Source of the DNA: Lentibacillus kapialis
Lineage (GTDB): Bacteria > Bacillota > Bacilli > Bacillales > Amphibacillaceae
Direction: 5' to 3'
Assembly: GCF_014646635.1 (NCBI RefSeq)
Contig: NZ_BMNQ01000021.1
Coordinates: 1 to 47,925 of the forward strand
Length of the DNA stretch: 47,925 nucleotides
Under the pieces are notes generated by a model. The model was given only the letters and a program-made list of their open reading frames with translations. It did no database searches and was not told the origin of the DNA. Each line of letters begins with the position of its first letter. Position 1 is the stretch's first letter. The position numbers and the translations under genes were made by a program. This document shows positions 1 through 8,414 of the stretch, piece by piece.

Positions 1-82
1 CATGTGGATTCGGACTACCTGGACTGCCCAACAGCGGGGTGCGCAAAAACACACAGTATTGGGTATTGTGATATTCTCAAAT

Positions 83-189
83 TTTATACTTTCTTATCTG
101 ATTAGAAAAACGCGGCATTCGCCTCGCCTTATAGCGAATGCCGAAGCTTTTCTTATAAGGTCAACCATTTTATACTTTCTGACGTTATA
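83..189. repeat. Dispersed hairpin repeat, copy 1
   Basis: The core CGGCATTCGC, a short loop, then GCGAATGCCG forms a 10-bp stem. It is preceded by ATTAGAAAAAC and followed by a conserved tail ending CTTTCTGACGTTAT. The same unit occurs twice in tandem at 10046-10223, and shorter versions lie at 26690-26743 and 47233-47288. Positions 83-100 look like the tail of a preceding partial unit. It is non-coding. The sequence before it (1-82) is too short to assign to a gene. Confidence 0.85.
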
Positions 190-230
190 AAAAAGCATGA
201 CACTTGATCTTGCGCAAAGAGAAGTTTGCG

Positions 231-330
231 GTTTTCCCGCCCATGTTTGCGCGCTCGGGGACATGTTTGCGATTTCCCGCCCATGTTTGCGCTCTCGGGG
301 ACATGTTCCGGATTTCGCGCCCATGTTTTA
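231..330. repeat. Tandem 20/40-bp repeat
   Basis: Five consecutive 20-bp blocks alternate between an A type (GATTTCCCGCCCATGTTTGC) and a B type (GCGCTCGGGGACATGTTTGC). This gives a 40-bp period at 231, 271 and 311, and every block carries CATGTT near its end. The array sits just past the 3' end of the leftward ABC permease gene. A reading frame across it encodes only repeat-derived peptide, so I treat it as non-coding. Confidence 0.85.
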
Positions 331-357
331 CTGTTGCGGCATGATCATTCCAATTTC

Positions 358-1179
358 CTAACCTTTCACAGATCCGGCCAGAAGTCCGCGGACGAAGTAC
401 TTACCAAGCAAGATATAAATGAGCAGCGTGGGCAATGCTGCCACCACCGCCCCGGCCATTTGCACATTCCATTGCACAATCTGGCTTCCGGAAAGATTCT
501 GCAGTGCCACCATCACCGGTTGCGTTTCATTTGTCGTCACCGTAACGGCAAACAAGAACTCATTCCAAATGTTCGTGAACTGCCAGATGGCCACAACGAC
601 AAACCCGGTAATCGACAGCGGAATCATAATATGTCTGAAAACACCGAGAAAGCTGGCTCCATCAATTTTGGCCGCTTCAATCATTTGATCCGGAATATTG
701 GCATAAAAATTGCGGAACATCAATGTGGTAATCGGAAGTCCATAGACAACATGCACCAGAACCAGCCCTGCGATTGTATCATAGAGCCCGATGCTGCGTA
801 TAAATTGAATCATAGGGATCAGGATGCTTTGATAAGGAATAAACATGCCAAATAAAATAATCGTGAACAGCGTTTCCGACCCTTTAAATTTCCACTTCGA
901 CAAAACATATCCATTCATAGCGCCCAATAACGCAGATAGCAGTGTTGCAGGTACGACCAAATAAACACTGTTCATAAAGTTTGGAGCCAGTTCTTTAACC
1001 GCCTGAGTATAAGAACTGAAATCAATCGATGTCGGAAATGCCCACATATGTTCCAGCGATACTTCATCCAATGGCTTCAAACTCGTTACAATGATGACAT
1101 AGACCGGCATCAGGAACAAAAGAGCGAAGAATACCAGAATGATATACTTCATGGTTTTTCCAAGTGAAAATGATGCCAT
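358..1179 (-). CDS. Carbohydrate ABC transporter permease (MalG-like, CUT1)
   Basis: This is one of the two inner-membrane permease subunits of a CUT1 sugar importer. The 273-residue length, the N-terminal membrane segment (about residues 11-32) and the EAAKIDGAS motif at 168-176, which is the EAA loop that docks the ATPase, are typical of MalG/AraQ permeases. Its start overlaps the stop of the upstream permease as TAATG, indicating translational coupling. It is the last gene of the operon solute-binding lipoprotein, permease, permease. No ATP-binding subunit is encoded nearby, so a shared MsmX-type ATPase elsewhere is likely (inference). The substrate cannot be read from this protein; the neighbourhood points to a hexose or mannoside. 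Confidence 0.92.
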   Translation of the reverse strand: MASFSLGKTMKYIILVFFALLFLMPVYVIIVTSLKPLDEVSLEHMWAFPTSIDFSSYTQAVKELAPNFMNSVYLVVPATLLSALLGAMNGYVLSKWKFKGSETLFTIILFGMFIPYQSILIPMIQFIRSIGLYDTIAGLVLVHVVYGLPITTLMFRNFYANIPDQMIEAAKIDGASFLGVFRHIMIPLSITGFVVVAIWQFTNIWNEFLFAVTVTTNETQPVMVALQNLSGSQIVQWNVQMAGAVVAALPTLLIYILLGKYFVRGLLAGSVKG

Positions 1180-2114
1180 TAATGATCACCCTTTCTGCTG
1201 TTCCATAAATACGGGATGATGAATATTGCTACCACCAGCAGCATGATAATGGCTATGGCAGCACCATTTGCATAATTATTGCCTTTAAAGGTTGTTTCAT
1301 ACATATACACAGCCGGAACATCAGTTACAAAGTTTGCCCCTGATCCGGTCATGGCATAAATCAAATCAAATATTTTCAATGACATATGCGCCATGATAAT
1401 AATGACACTGACCGTTATCGGCATCAGCATCGGAATAACAACTTTCCGATATATTTGAAATTCACTGGCTCCATCCATACGCGCCGCTTCACGCAGCTCA
1501 TCGGGGATCCCGCGCAATCCTGCCAAATACATTGCCAATGAAAACCCCGTCATCTGCCACGCTGCTGCAATGACAACTGCGATAATTGCCACCGGTACAC
1601 CGAATTCTATTTGACCCCATTCGAAACCAGCCAGAATATTCGTATCCGTATACCATTTTGGGGTGATGCCAAAAAACTTCAGAAACTGGTTAAAGCCTGT
1701 TGACGGATTGAGGAGCCACTGCCATACAACACCTGTCACAATAAATGACAGTGCCATCGGAAACAAAAAGATATTGCGGAACAAAGACTCCCCTTTTAAT
1801 TTCTGATCGATTAATATACCTAACCCCAGACCCATGACTATAACCAGTCCGATAAAAAGGATTGTAAAAAATATCGTATTCCGCAAATCCGCTTGAAATC
1901 GGTAATCTTGGAATAAATTGATGTAGTTTGCCAACCCGGCAAAAGAAAAATCAGGTACCAGTGTACTCCAATTACTAACGGACACGTATCCCGTCCATCC
2001 GATGAATCCATAAACAAAAATCAAAATAAGAATCACAGATGGAACGAGAAACCCCACCGCCGTCCAGTGATCTTTCGTCAATTTTTTTCTGTTTTTACTT
2101 GTTACGTACTCCAA
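1179..2114 (-). CDS. Carbohydrate ABC transporter permease (MalF/UgpA-like, CUT1)
   Basis: The second permease subunit has 311 residues, the usual length for the MalF/UgpA type without a large periplasmic loop. A first membrane segment lies near residues 20-42, and the EAARMDGAS docking loop is in the C-terminal third. The start is TTG, with AAGGAGGG eight bases upstream (TTGGAGTACGTAACA). About 150 bases including a strong hairpin separate it from the solute-binding gene, which suggests lower permease than binding-protein expression. It would form a heterodimer with the product of the overlapping downstream gene. Confidence 0.92.
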   Translation of the reverse strand: MEYVTSKNRKKLTKDHWTAVGFLVPSVILILIFVYGFIGWTGYVSVSNWSTLVPDFSFAGLANYINLFQDYRFQADLRNTIFFTILFIGLVIVMGLGLGILIDQKLKGESLFRNIFLFPMALSFIVTGVVWQWLLNPSTGFNQFLKFFGITPKWYTDTNILAGFEWGQIEFGVPVAIIAVVIAAAWQMTGFSLAMYLAGLRGIPDELREAARMDGASEFQIYRKVVIPMLMPITVSVIIIMAHMSLKIFDLIYAMTGSGANFVTDVPAVYMYETTFKGNNYANGAAIAIIMLLVVAIFIIPYLWNSRKGDH

Positions 2115-2235
2115 ATAGTACCCTCCTTGCTTAGGGTTCTTTTCCTCTAATGTCTTATTTGTAAATTTGCTCTCTATTCTTCAATAAGGTTGAGAATCTC
2201 CTTTGTAAAGACGTCTCCCTCACAAATCATGAAGA

Positions 2236-2259
2236 GGCTGCCCCCAATTTCAGGCAGCC
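2236..2259. terminator. Hairpin between binding-protein and permease genes
   Basis: GGCTGCC (2236-2242) pairs with GGCAGCC (2253-2259), flanked by further G:C pairs. A T-run follows on the plus strand (2262-2267), not on the transcribed minus strand. For the leftward operon it therefore looks more like an mRNA-stabilising or processing hairpin behind the lipoprotein gene than a full terminator. Confidence 0.55.
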
Positions 2260-2272
2260 CCGTTTTTTACCA

Positions 2273-3565
2273 TTACATTTCAGATGAGGCATCTTTCAAT
2301 GCTTGGATAAAATTATCGACATCACGCTGTGTAACAAATATGTTCACTGCCTGATTTGCTTTGGTCAAAAATCCGGCCGAAGCGGCAGACCCGTGCGCTA
2401 AACTAGGCACTAAGCTTGATTCGCCAAAGTCTTTCATAGCTTCTTTTCCATATGCGTCATATTTCGATTCATCAGCATCTGTACGGGCAGGAATCGAACC
2501 TTTTAATGGGTTGAACACATCCTGAGCTTCAGTCGAGCCGAGGAATGTCAAAAATTGCTTAACGTCATCCGGATTTCCTACGCCTTTTGGCAATCCAAAC
2601 GTATCGGTAATAACCTGAAACTCACCTTTGGTCCCAGGAAATTCAAAGTAACCGAAGTCTTCATTCGTTTTCATGTCCAAGTCATTGACAAAATAACCTT
2701 TTGCCCAGTCACCCATGTTAAGCATGGCTGCTTCTCCGTTAGCAACAAGCTGAGCAGAATCCTGCCAGTTTCGAGCTGCATGGTCCTCGTTCACGCTATC
2801 CAGAATTTTTCCGAACGTTTCAGCCGCTTCAATGACACGCTCATCATCGAACGGAATCTCACCTTCGAATAATTTCTTGTAATCATCCGGACCAAGTACA
2901 CCTAACAGAACGTTTTCAAAAATTTGGGTCGCGGGCCATGAGTTTTTATCCCCTAAGGCCACTGGCGTCACACCGGCTTCCTGCAATTCTTCAGATGCTG
3001 CAAAAAATTCCTCAAATGTCTCCGGCTCTTCAATACCGTTTTCTTCAAATACTTTTTTGTTGTAAAAAAATACATTTCCGCGGTGAATATTGACAGGTAC
3101 AGAATAAATATTGCCATCTTTACTGACCAGATCAATTAAATCTTCCGGGAATTTCTCCTCCCAGCCATTCGCTTCATAAAGATCGTTAAGCGGCTGCATT
3201 TTATCAGCGGCCACCCATCCCTCATTCAATTCATCGCCACCGTGAACCTGGAACGTTGATGGCGGATCATTACCTTCCATTCGTGTCGCAAGCACTGCTT
3301 TCGCATTCGTGCCGGCACCGCCCGCAACAGCGGCATTCTCAATCGTAATATCCGGATTTTCCTTCTCAAATAAATCAATTAATGCCAGTAACCCGTCCTC
3401 TTCACCAGCACCGGTCCACCAGCTGAAAATCTCAACGGTGCTGGCATTTTCATCGCCCTCTGACCCTGAGTCCGAACTTCCTTCTGCCTCATCCGAATCA
3501 CCACTGCATGCGGCGAGTACAAGAATCAGTATCAGCATAAAAAAAGCACCATAACGTTTCTTCAT
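2273..3565 (-). CDS. Sugar ABC transporter solute-binding lipoprotein (CUT1)
   Basis: The extracellular receptor of the importer has 430 residues from ATG 3565 (MKKRYGAFF), which follows AAGGGGGAG. A longer in-frame start at 3607 would cross the cre box and -10 element and is unlikely. The lipobox VLAAC has its lipidated cysteine at residue 20, followed by an acidic, serine-rich linker. The mature part begins VEIFSWWTGAGEEDG, typical of family 1 binding proteins, and resembles the glucose/mannose-binding group (recognition from memory, not alignment). It is the first gene of the ABC operon, directly downstream of the sensor-regulator genes that probably control it, with a cre box at the transcription start. 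Confidence 0.92.
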   Translation of the reverse strand: MKKRYGAFFMLILILVLAACSGDSDEAEGSSDSGSEGDENASTVEIFSWWTGAGEEDGLLALIDLFEKENPDITIENAAVAGGAGTNAKAVLATRMEGNDPPSTFQVHGGDELNEGWVAADKMQPLNDLYEANGWEEKFPEDLIDLVSKDGNIYSVPVNIHRGNVFFYNKKVFEENGIEEPETFEEFFAASEELQEAGVTPVALGDKNSWPATQIFENVLLGVLGPDDYKKLFEGEIPFDDERVIEAAETFGKILDSVNEDHAARNWQDSAQLVANGEAAMLNMGDWAKGYFVNDLDMKTNEDFGYFEFPGTKGEFQVITDTFGLPKGVGNPDDVKQFLTFLGSTEAQDVFNPLKGSIPARTDADESKYDAYGKEAMKDFGESSLVPSLAHGSAASAGFLTKANQAVNIFVTQRDVDNFIQALKDASSEM

Positions 3566-3585
3566 GAAAAATCTCCCCCTTTTTA

Positions 3586-3599
3586 TGTTAGCGTTTTCA
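3586..3599 (-). promoter_or_regulatory. CcpA cre box at the ABC operon start
   Basis: On the minus strand TGAAAACGCTAACA matches the cre consensus TGWAANCGNTNWCA at all 14 positions. A TATAAT-like -10 lies just upstream at 3606-3611, so the box covers roughly +1 to +14, a position known to repress as a roadblock. The -35 is poor, which fits activation by the AraC-type regulator encoded upstream. Confidence 0.8.
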
Positions 3600-3666
3600 A
3601 TTTCCATTATAAAATTTTTCTGAATAGTGATGGGATATTATTTTCTGTATTTTTTTATGATTCCCT

Positions 3667-5088
3667 TCACTTTTTAAAGATTTGCTGTTGAAACTTTTTC
3701 GGAGACATGTGATTGTGCTTTTTGAACACTCTGCTGAAATAATTCGGATCATGATACCCAACCATATAACTGATTTCCTTCAAAGAGTGTTCATTTTTTG
3801 CAATCAAACGTTTCGCTTCACTCAGTCTGCGCCCGGTTATGAGTTCAACAAATGTCATACCAAACACGTCTTTAAAAACATTTGAAAAATAATTGGGGCT
3901 TAATCCAATATGGGCAGCTATATCCTCCAGCGTAACCCCTTGCTTATAATACGCATCAATATATGCTGTCACTTTCTGCATAAACAGTTTGGAGTGATAA
4001 TGATCCTTTAATTTCAAACAACAAAGGCTGATAAAATGTTGCCATTCTTCCTCAGTATCCAGTTCGGAAATGGAATGTCCGGGCAACGAAAGATTCTGTT
4101 CCGCCATTAAACGCTTTATCTTGAAATAAAACTCCTCATGCTGTTCTGCTGAGAAAACGTTCTGATTATCCTTATAAAGTTTCACAGCTTCATCTTCATT
4201 TCCTCTTTCAACCTCTGATAAAATCTGAACTACACGATCAGACCGATCATGTTCAACATTGATTTTTTCGTTAAATCCGTACTGTCTGCCATCCTTTTTT
4301 TTCAGTTGATATACGGCTGTAAGCGCATCATGATATGATGTCGGAAAATGATCCAGGGCTGAATAGGCATGCCCCAATCCCACATAACAATCGTCGCCAA
4401 AGTCCAATTGAATTTTACGGGCTTGTATCAATAATTCAGCGTTGTTCAATTCTGAGTCTGCCAATATACAGCAGACTGCGCGCTGATCTGCGGCATCCAC
4501 AATAAACCGATGTTCCACGTGGTTGGCAAGCTTCGTCTGAATCACTTCTTTATCAGGAAGGTGCGCCATTTGAATAACAAGAAAAAAACCACTTGTATAT
4601 GCAGGAAGATAATTCTTCATTATCGTGTATGCTTCTTTTTCCACCGGTTGATGCATCAATTTTGCCATCAGCCGCTCCTCAATTAACGCACGCTTTTCTG
4701 CCTGCTGCTTGACTTCATGCTCAATCTCTTGCCTTACCCGCAAAATCGACGCAACAATTTCTTCCTGTTTACCTGGTTTTAAAATATATTCCTTTATTCC
4801 GTAATGCATGGCCTGTTTCGCAAAATCAAACGAATCATACGCAGACACCAGAATATATTTGCTTGACGGATTTATTCGCTGGATTTCTGCAATCGCTTCC
4901 AGGCCATTAATTCCGGGCATTTTGATATCCATAAAAACAATATCAGGCGGGGACTGTTTCACCTTTTCGATTGCTTCCCGTCCGTTCGCAGCCTCACTTA
5001 TGGCAGTAATATCAGAAAAATGGTCCGTAAGAAATTTCCGCATGGCTTTACGTTCCAATAATTCATCCTCGGCAATCAGTATCCTCAT
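3667..5088 (-). CDS. Response regulator, YesN/AraC family
   Basis: This is the cytoplasmic DNA-binding half of the sensor system. It has 473 residues: an N-terminal receiver domain (about 1-120) with the acidic pair EDE at 7-9 and phosphoacceptor Asp54 in FMDIKMPG, a long middle region, and a C-terminal AraC double helix-turn-helix (about 375-470, containing LEDIAAHIGLSPNYFSNVFK). Its ATG overlaps the kinase stop by 4 nt. The next gene downstream is the ABC lipoprotein gene with its own weak -35 promoter, the likely target. The family is well established; the target is inference. Confidence 0.93.
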   Translation of the reverse strand: MRILIAEDELLERKAMRKFLTDHFSDITAISEAANGREAIEKVKQSPPDIVFMDIKMPGINGLEAIAEIQRINPSSKYILVSAYDSFDFAKQAMHYGIKEYILKPGKQEEIVASILRVRQEIEHEVKQQAEKRALIEERLMAKLMHQPVEKEAYTIMKNYLPAYTSGFFLVIQMAHLPDKEVIQTKLANHVEHRFIVDAADQRAVCCILADSELNNAELLIQARKIQLDFGDDCYVGLGHAYSALDHFPTSYHDALTAVYQLKKKDGRQYGFNEKINVEHDRSDRVVQILSEVERGNEDEAVKLYKDNQNVFSAEQHEEFYFKIKRLMAEQNLSLPGHSISELDTEEEWQHFISLCCLKLKDHYHSKLFMQKVTAYIDAYYKQGVTLEDIAAHIGLSPNYFSNVFKDVFGMTFVELITGRRLSEAKRLIAKNEHSLKEISYMVGYHDPNYFSRVFKKHNHMSPKKFQQQIFKK

Positions 5089-6515
5089 GCCATTCCCTCC
5101 TTGTCGTACGGAAGTATTAACCTGATTACAGTTCCACTGCCGGGTTCGGATTCCATTTCAACCATATGGTCCTTCCGAAAAAAGAGCTCCAGCCGTCTAA
5201 TAACGTTTGTTAACCCAATTCCAGTTGAATGGCCGACATGCTCTTCTTGTTGATTTGTCCGGGAAATGATCTGATCGACGATTTCCTGGCTCATGCCAAT
5301 CCCATCATCGCGAATTTCAACTATCACATGATCATGCTGTTCATAGATTGCCAGCGAAATGGTCCCACCTTCTTCTTTTTCTTCAATCCCGTGGATGAAG
5401 GCGTTCTCAACTAATGGCTGTAACGTTAACTGCGGCACTTCGATATCCAGACAGTTCTCATCTATATCCAATTGAAAGGTTACCCGTTCAGAAAATCGTA
5501 CGTGTTGTATGTGAAAATAATCCTGAACAACTCGCACTTCATCCTTCAGTGACACACGATGATCAAGTTCACCAAGACTGTGCCGGAGCAATGCTGCCGC
5601 AGAATCGATTAAGCCGGATGTTGATGTGGCGTCTTCCATATAGGCCATTTTAGAAATTGTATTTAATGTGTTAAATAAAAAATGAGGATTCACCTGATTT
5701 TGCAGGTGCTTCAATTCCATTTCTTTGACTAACCGATCAAGTTCAGACTGATCCTGGACTTCTTCAAAAAGATCATGAATATTAGTACGCATTTGATTAA
5801 ATGTATCCCCGAGTAATCGCAATTCATCGTTTGTTCGAATATGAACCGGCTCACCCTGCAATTCGCCACTGGCTACTTCCTTAGCCGCAGCTGACAGTTT
5901 CCCAAGTGGACGGGTGATCCCTTTTGAAAACCAGATTGCAAAAAATATGGCTAGCATAATCGTCGTCAAAAACATAAACATAATAAAGAACATAAAGTTA
6001 TGATGACGCTGCTGCAAATCTTTATAGAAAGATTGATAGGCTGTTAATTCCAGGTTAATAATTTCCAATGTCGATTCGGAAATATAATCCGATGTATTGC
6101 CGGCCTCTTCCAAATGGTTCATATACTGCTCCGTATCATCTCTTAGAACAGAACCTACCGTGAGATCCGTTTCATAGATAAACGTCTCGATCAGATTTAT
6201 ATAATTCTTCATTTCGATCGTCTCAATATAGTAGAATGTTTCCGATAACTGATTCAGACTATCTTCCAAATCCGCTTTTATGTGAAAATAAGCATCAGAG
6301 TTTTCGGCGTTTGGTTCGTTAACAAAGGACTTCGTTGTCGAATATAGTTCAGATGCGTGTTGGGAAATGTTATTTAGCAGCAGGAAACGCTGGAAGCTAT
6401 CATTATATGTATCTGTCAGCTCGCTGGAACTGACAAAGATGGCAATAGCTGTTACCTGGAACAAAAGGATAATCGCAAAGAAATAAACAACCAGCTTACC
6501 ACGAATCGTCTTCAT
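5085..6515 (-). CDS. Sensor histidine kinase, LytS/YesM type
   Basis: This membrane kinase of 476 residues has TM1 at about 8-28, an extracellular region of about 145 residues, TM2 at about 174-196, a HAMP linker and a His-kinase domain with His278 in NPHFLFNTLN. Its ATPase domain has the DGIGMSQE and GTGIGLTNV boxes. It overlaps its neighbours on both sides by 4 nt (6512-6515 and 5085-5088), so binding protein, kinase and regulator are translationally coupled. The extracellular segment probably docks the membrane-anchored binding protein encoded immediately upstream, by analogy with XylFII-LytS systems. Confidence 0.93.
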   Translation of the reverse strand: MKTIRGKLVVYFFAIILLFQVTAIAIFVSSSELTDTYNDSFQRFLLLNNISQHASELYSTTKSFVNEPNAENSDAYFHIKADLEDSLNQLSETFYYIETIEMKNYINLIETFIYETDLTVGSVLRDDTEQYMNHLEEAGNTSDYISESTLEIINLELTAYQSFYKDLQQRHHNFMFFIMFMFLTTIMLAIFFAIWFSKGITRPLGKLSAAAKEVASGELQGEPVHIRTNDELRLLGDTFNQMRTNIHDLFEEVQDQSELDRLVKEMELKHLQNQVNPHFLFNTLNTISKMAYMEDATSTSGLIDSAAALLRHSLGELDHRVSLKDEVRVVQDYFHIQHVRFSERVTFQLDIDENCLDIEVPQLTLQPLVENAFIHGIEEKEEGGTISLAIYEQHDHVIVEIRDDGIGMSQEIVDQIISRTNQQEEHVGHSTGIGLTNVIRRLELFFRKDHMVEMESEPGSGTVIRLILPYDKEGMA

Positions 6516-7498
6516 TGCAGTTCACCATCTTGAAGGGAAGTTAAATCACCTTGCTTAATCACTTTTGTTTCAGTATATTTTTGTTTGTCCAATATATCAT
6601 GATCCTGCAATTCCATTAGGACATTAACCGATTCTTTTCCCATCTCTTTCGGGTACTGAGCAATGGTAGCATCGATTTTTCCTTCCCTAATCAGCTTTAA
6701 AGTTTCGGGAAGCAAGTCGAATCCGATGATGGTGAATTTTTTATTGGCTGCGATTTGCTGAATTCCATCCACAATACCGATGCCATCGAGTGCACTGGTT
6801 CCGAGAAACATGTTTATGGACGGATATTGTTTCAACAGTGAATAGGCTGCTTGTGTCGCACCAATTGATGTAATATTGGATTCTTTTATATCGACAACCT
6901 GGATGCGGGGGGTGTCTTTGATAGCATCCTTAAAGCCCTTCAACCGTTGTTGCTGATTGATGGCATTGAACCGTCCTGTCACAATCCCTACATGCTGTTC
7001 GCCATCAGTCGTTTCGATAAGCGACTTTGCGGCCAACTGTCCCGCCCGGAAGTTATCGGTCCCGACATAGGCTTTCCGCTCACTATTTGGCACATCTGTA
7101 TCTACGGTAATAATCGGCACCTCACGTTCAACCGCTTTATGTACCAATTCCACAAAGCGCTCACCTTGCACGCCCTGCACGATAATCCCGTCAACTTTGG
7201 CGGAAATCATCCGATCTAATAATTTTAGCAGTTTGTCATTATTCGCCCTCTTTGGAGCGAGGTACTCCAAATAGATCTGATGCTTGGAAGCAGCTTCTTT
7301 TGCTCCTTCCTCAATCAGACGCCAATAATCGTTATCCGATTCCTCAGCAATCAGTGCAAAATGATAGGAATACGCAGCAGACTCAACTTTCTCCGTTTGA
7401 ATAAAAAATGTCTTATAGCCATAAATCAGCATACCAATAAAACTAATACAAAAAACAGTCCCGCTCAACGTATAAATTAATAACTTGGAATGACTCAC
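6512..7498 (-). CDS. Membrane-anchored sugar-binding protein, probable co-sensor
   Basis: It is a type I periplasmic binding protein (ribose/xylose-binding or LacI-like fold) of 328 residues. The best start is GTG 7498, with a GGGGGG stretch six bases upstream; longer in-frame starts lack a ribosome binding site. An uncleaved-looking N-terminal anchor (about residues 4-28) is followed by FALIAEESDNDYWRLIEEGA. Further on are VDGIIVQGV, ITVDTDVPNSERKAYVGTDN and TIIGFDLLPET, typical of ligand-cleft segments. There is no lipobox and no matching permease or ATPase. Its 4-nt overlap with the kinase gene suggests it senses sugar rather than delivering it to a transporter. Confidence 0.85.
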   Translation of the reverse strand: MSHSKLLIYTLSGTVFCISFIGMLIYGYKTFFIQTEKVESAAYSYHFALIAEESDNDYWRLIEEGAKEAASKHQIYLEYLAPKRANNDKLLKLLDRMISAKVDGIIVQGVQGERFVELVHKAVEREVPIITVDTDVPNSERKAYVGTDNFRAGQLAAKSLIETTDGEQHVGIVTGRFNAINQQQRLKGFKDAIKDTPRIQVVDIKESNITSIGATQAAYSLLKQYPSINMFLGTSALDGIGIVDGIQQIAANKKFTIIGFDLLPETLKLIREGKIDATIAQYPKEMGKESVNVLMELQDHDILDKQKYTETKVIKQGDLTSLQDGELQ

Positions 7499-7620
7499 AG
7501 CAACCCCCCCGGATATTTGGAACAGAGTGATCAGCACATTCACTCTTTAACGGCAATTTTTGCAGTCCTTAATCAGCACACGTTTAACATGCAACTGTCC
7601 TCAGTCAAAAACTCATGGCA

Positions 7621-8322
7621 TTAATGCTTCCCTTTTTGGATGACGTCCTTTATGCGATTAATTTTTTCATCATCAAACGGATATGAAAAGGAATCATGAA
7701 GTCTGACGGCTTTCCCGAAATGATATTGTTCCGCATTTACTGTTTGATGCACATCGGCAATGTTGCCTACATGAAGCCCCCCTCCCGGCATAATGGCTGG
7801 TCCGTTTGTTTCTCTCTCCATTTTCACTAATTCATGTAATGGTTCTTTACCGGAAAGACAATCCTTCTTCCCTCCGGAGGTTAGAATCCGTTTAACGTTA
7901 TGTTTGTATTTCGAAAGTGTTTGATAAGCATCTTGTTGAGAAGGGATCTCATCGAAAGCTTTATGGAACGTCATATCCAACTGCGGATAACGTTCGATGA
8001 GGGCTTGCAGTGCAGTTTCATGAACTGTACCGTCATGATGCAGTACACCAAAAACTATCCGTTTTCCTCCCAAATCGATTAATGATTGAATATCTTTCCG
8101 AACAATATCCAGGTCATCATCTGAATAGCAATAATGAAAACTATGCGGACGTATCATAACCTGGACCGGTATTGAGACGCTTTCAAACACTTGCTGCATA
8201 GTGCCGTAACTGGGCGTTAATCCGCCTTCAGAAATGGCAGAAACAAGTTCAACCCGATCGGCCCCCATTTCCTCTGCTTGCTTTGCTTCCTCGCCATTCT
8301 GAACGATAAATTCCAGTAACAT
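7621..8322 (-). CDS. cutC: CutC family TIM-barrel protein
   Basis: It has 233 residues from ATG 8322, with AAAGGGG upstream; the longer frame to 8361 has no better ribosome site. CutC hallmarks are ELVSAISEGGLTPSYG near the start, VMIRPH, MTFHKAFDE, RILTSGG and AIMPGGGL. The family was named for copper homeostasis, but a direct copper role is disputed and the true activity is unsettled. Here it lies 92 bases downstream of phosphomannose isomerase on the same strand with no clear terminator between them, so co-transcription with sugar genes is likely. Confidence 0.9.
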   Translation of the reverse strand: MLLEFIVQNGEEAKQAEEMGADRVELVSAISEGGLTPSYGTMQQVFESVSIPVQVMIRPHSFHYCYSDDDLDIVRKDIQSLIDLGGKRIVFGVLHHDGTVHETALQALIERYPQLDMTFHKAFDEIPSQQDAYQTLSKYKHNVKRILTSGGKKDCLSGKEPLHELVKMERETNGPAIMPGGGLHVGNIADVHQTVNAEQYHFGKAVRLHDSFSYPFDDEKINRIKDVIQKGKH

Positions 8323-8414
8323 ATTGATTAACAAACCCCTTTCGTCATGATGTTGTTTCACTGCCGGTAGACAGCGGCCGACTGAATCGACAGCAATTGA
8401 AAGTCACTATTCCA

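Noticed and set aside
2-190. Open plus-strand frame at the left edge
   Set aside because: It runs into the dispersed hairpin repeat and does not look like protein; the first 70 bases are too short to judge.
94-324. Open minus-strand frame across the tandem repeat
   Set aside because: It is made entirely of tandem and dispersed repeat DNA and has no ribosome site.
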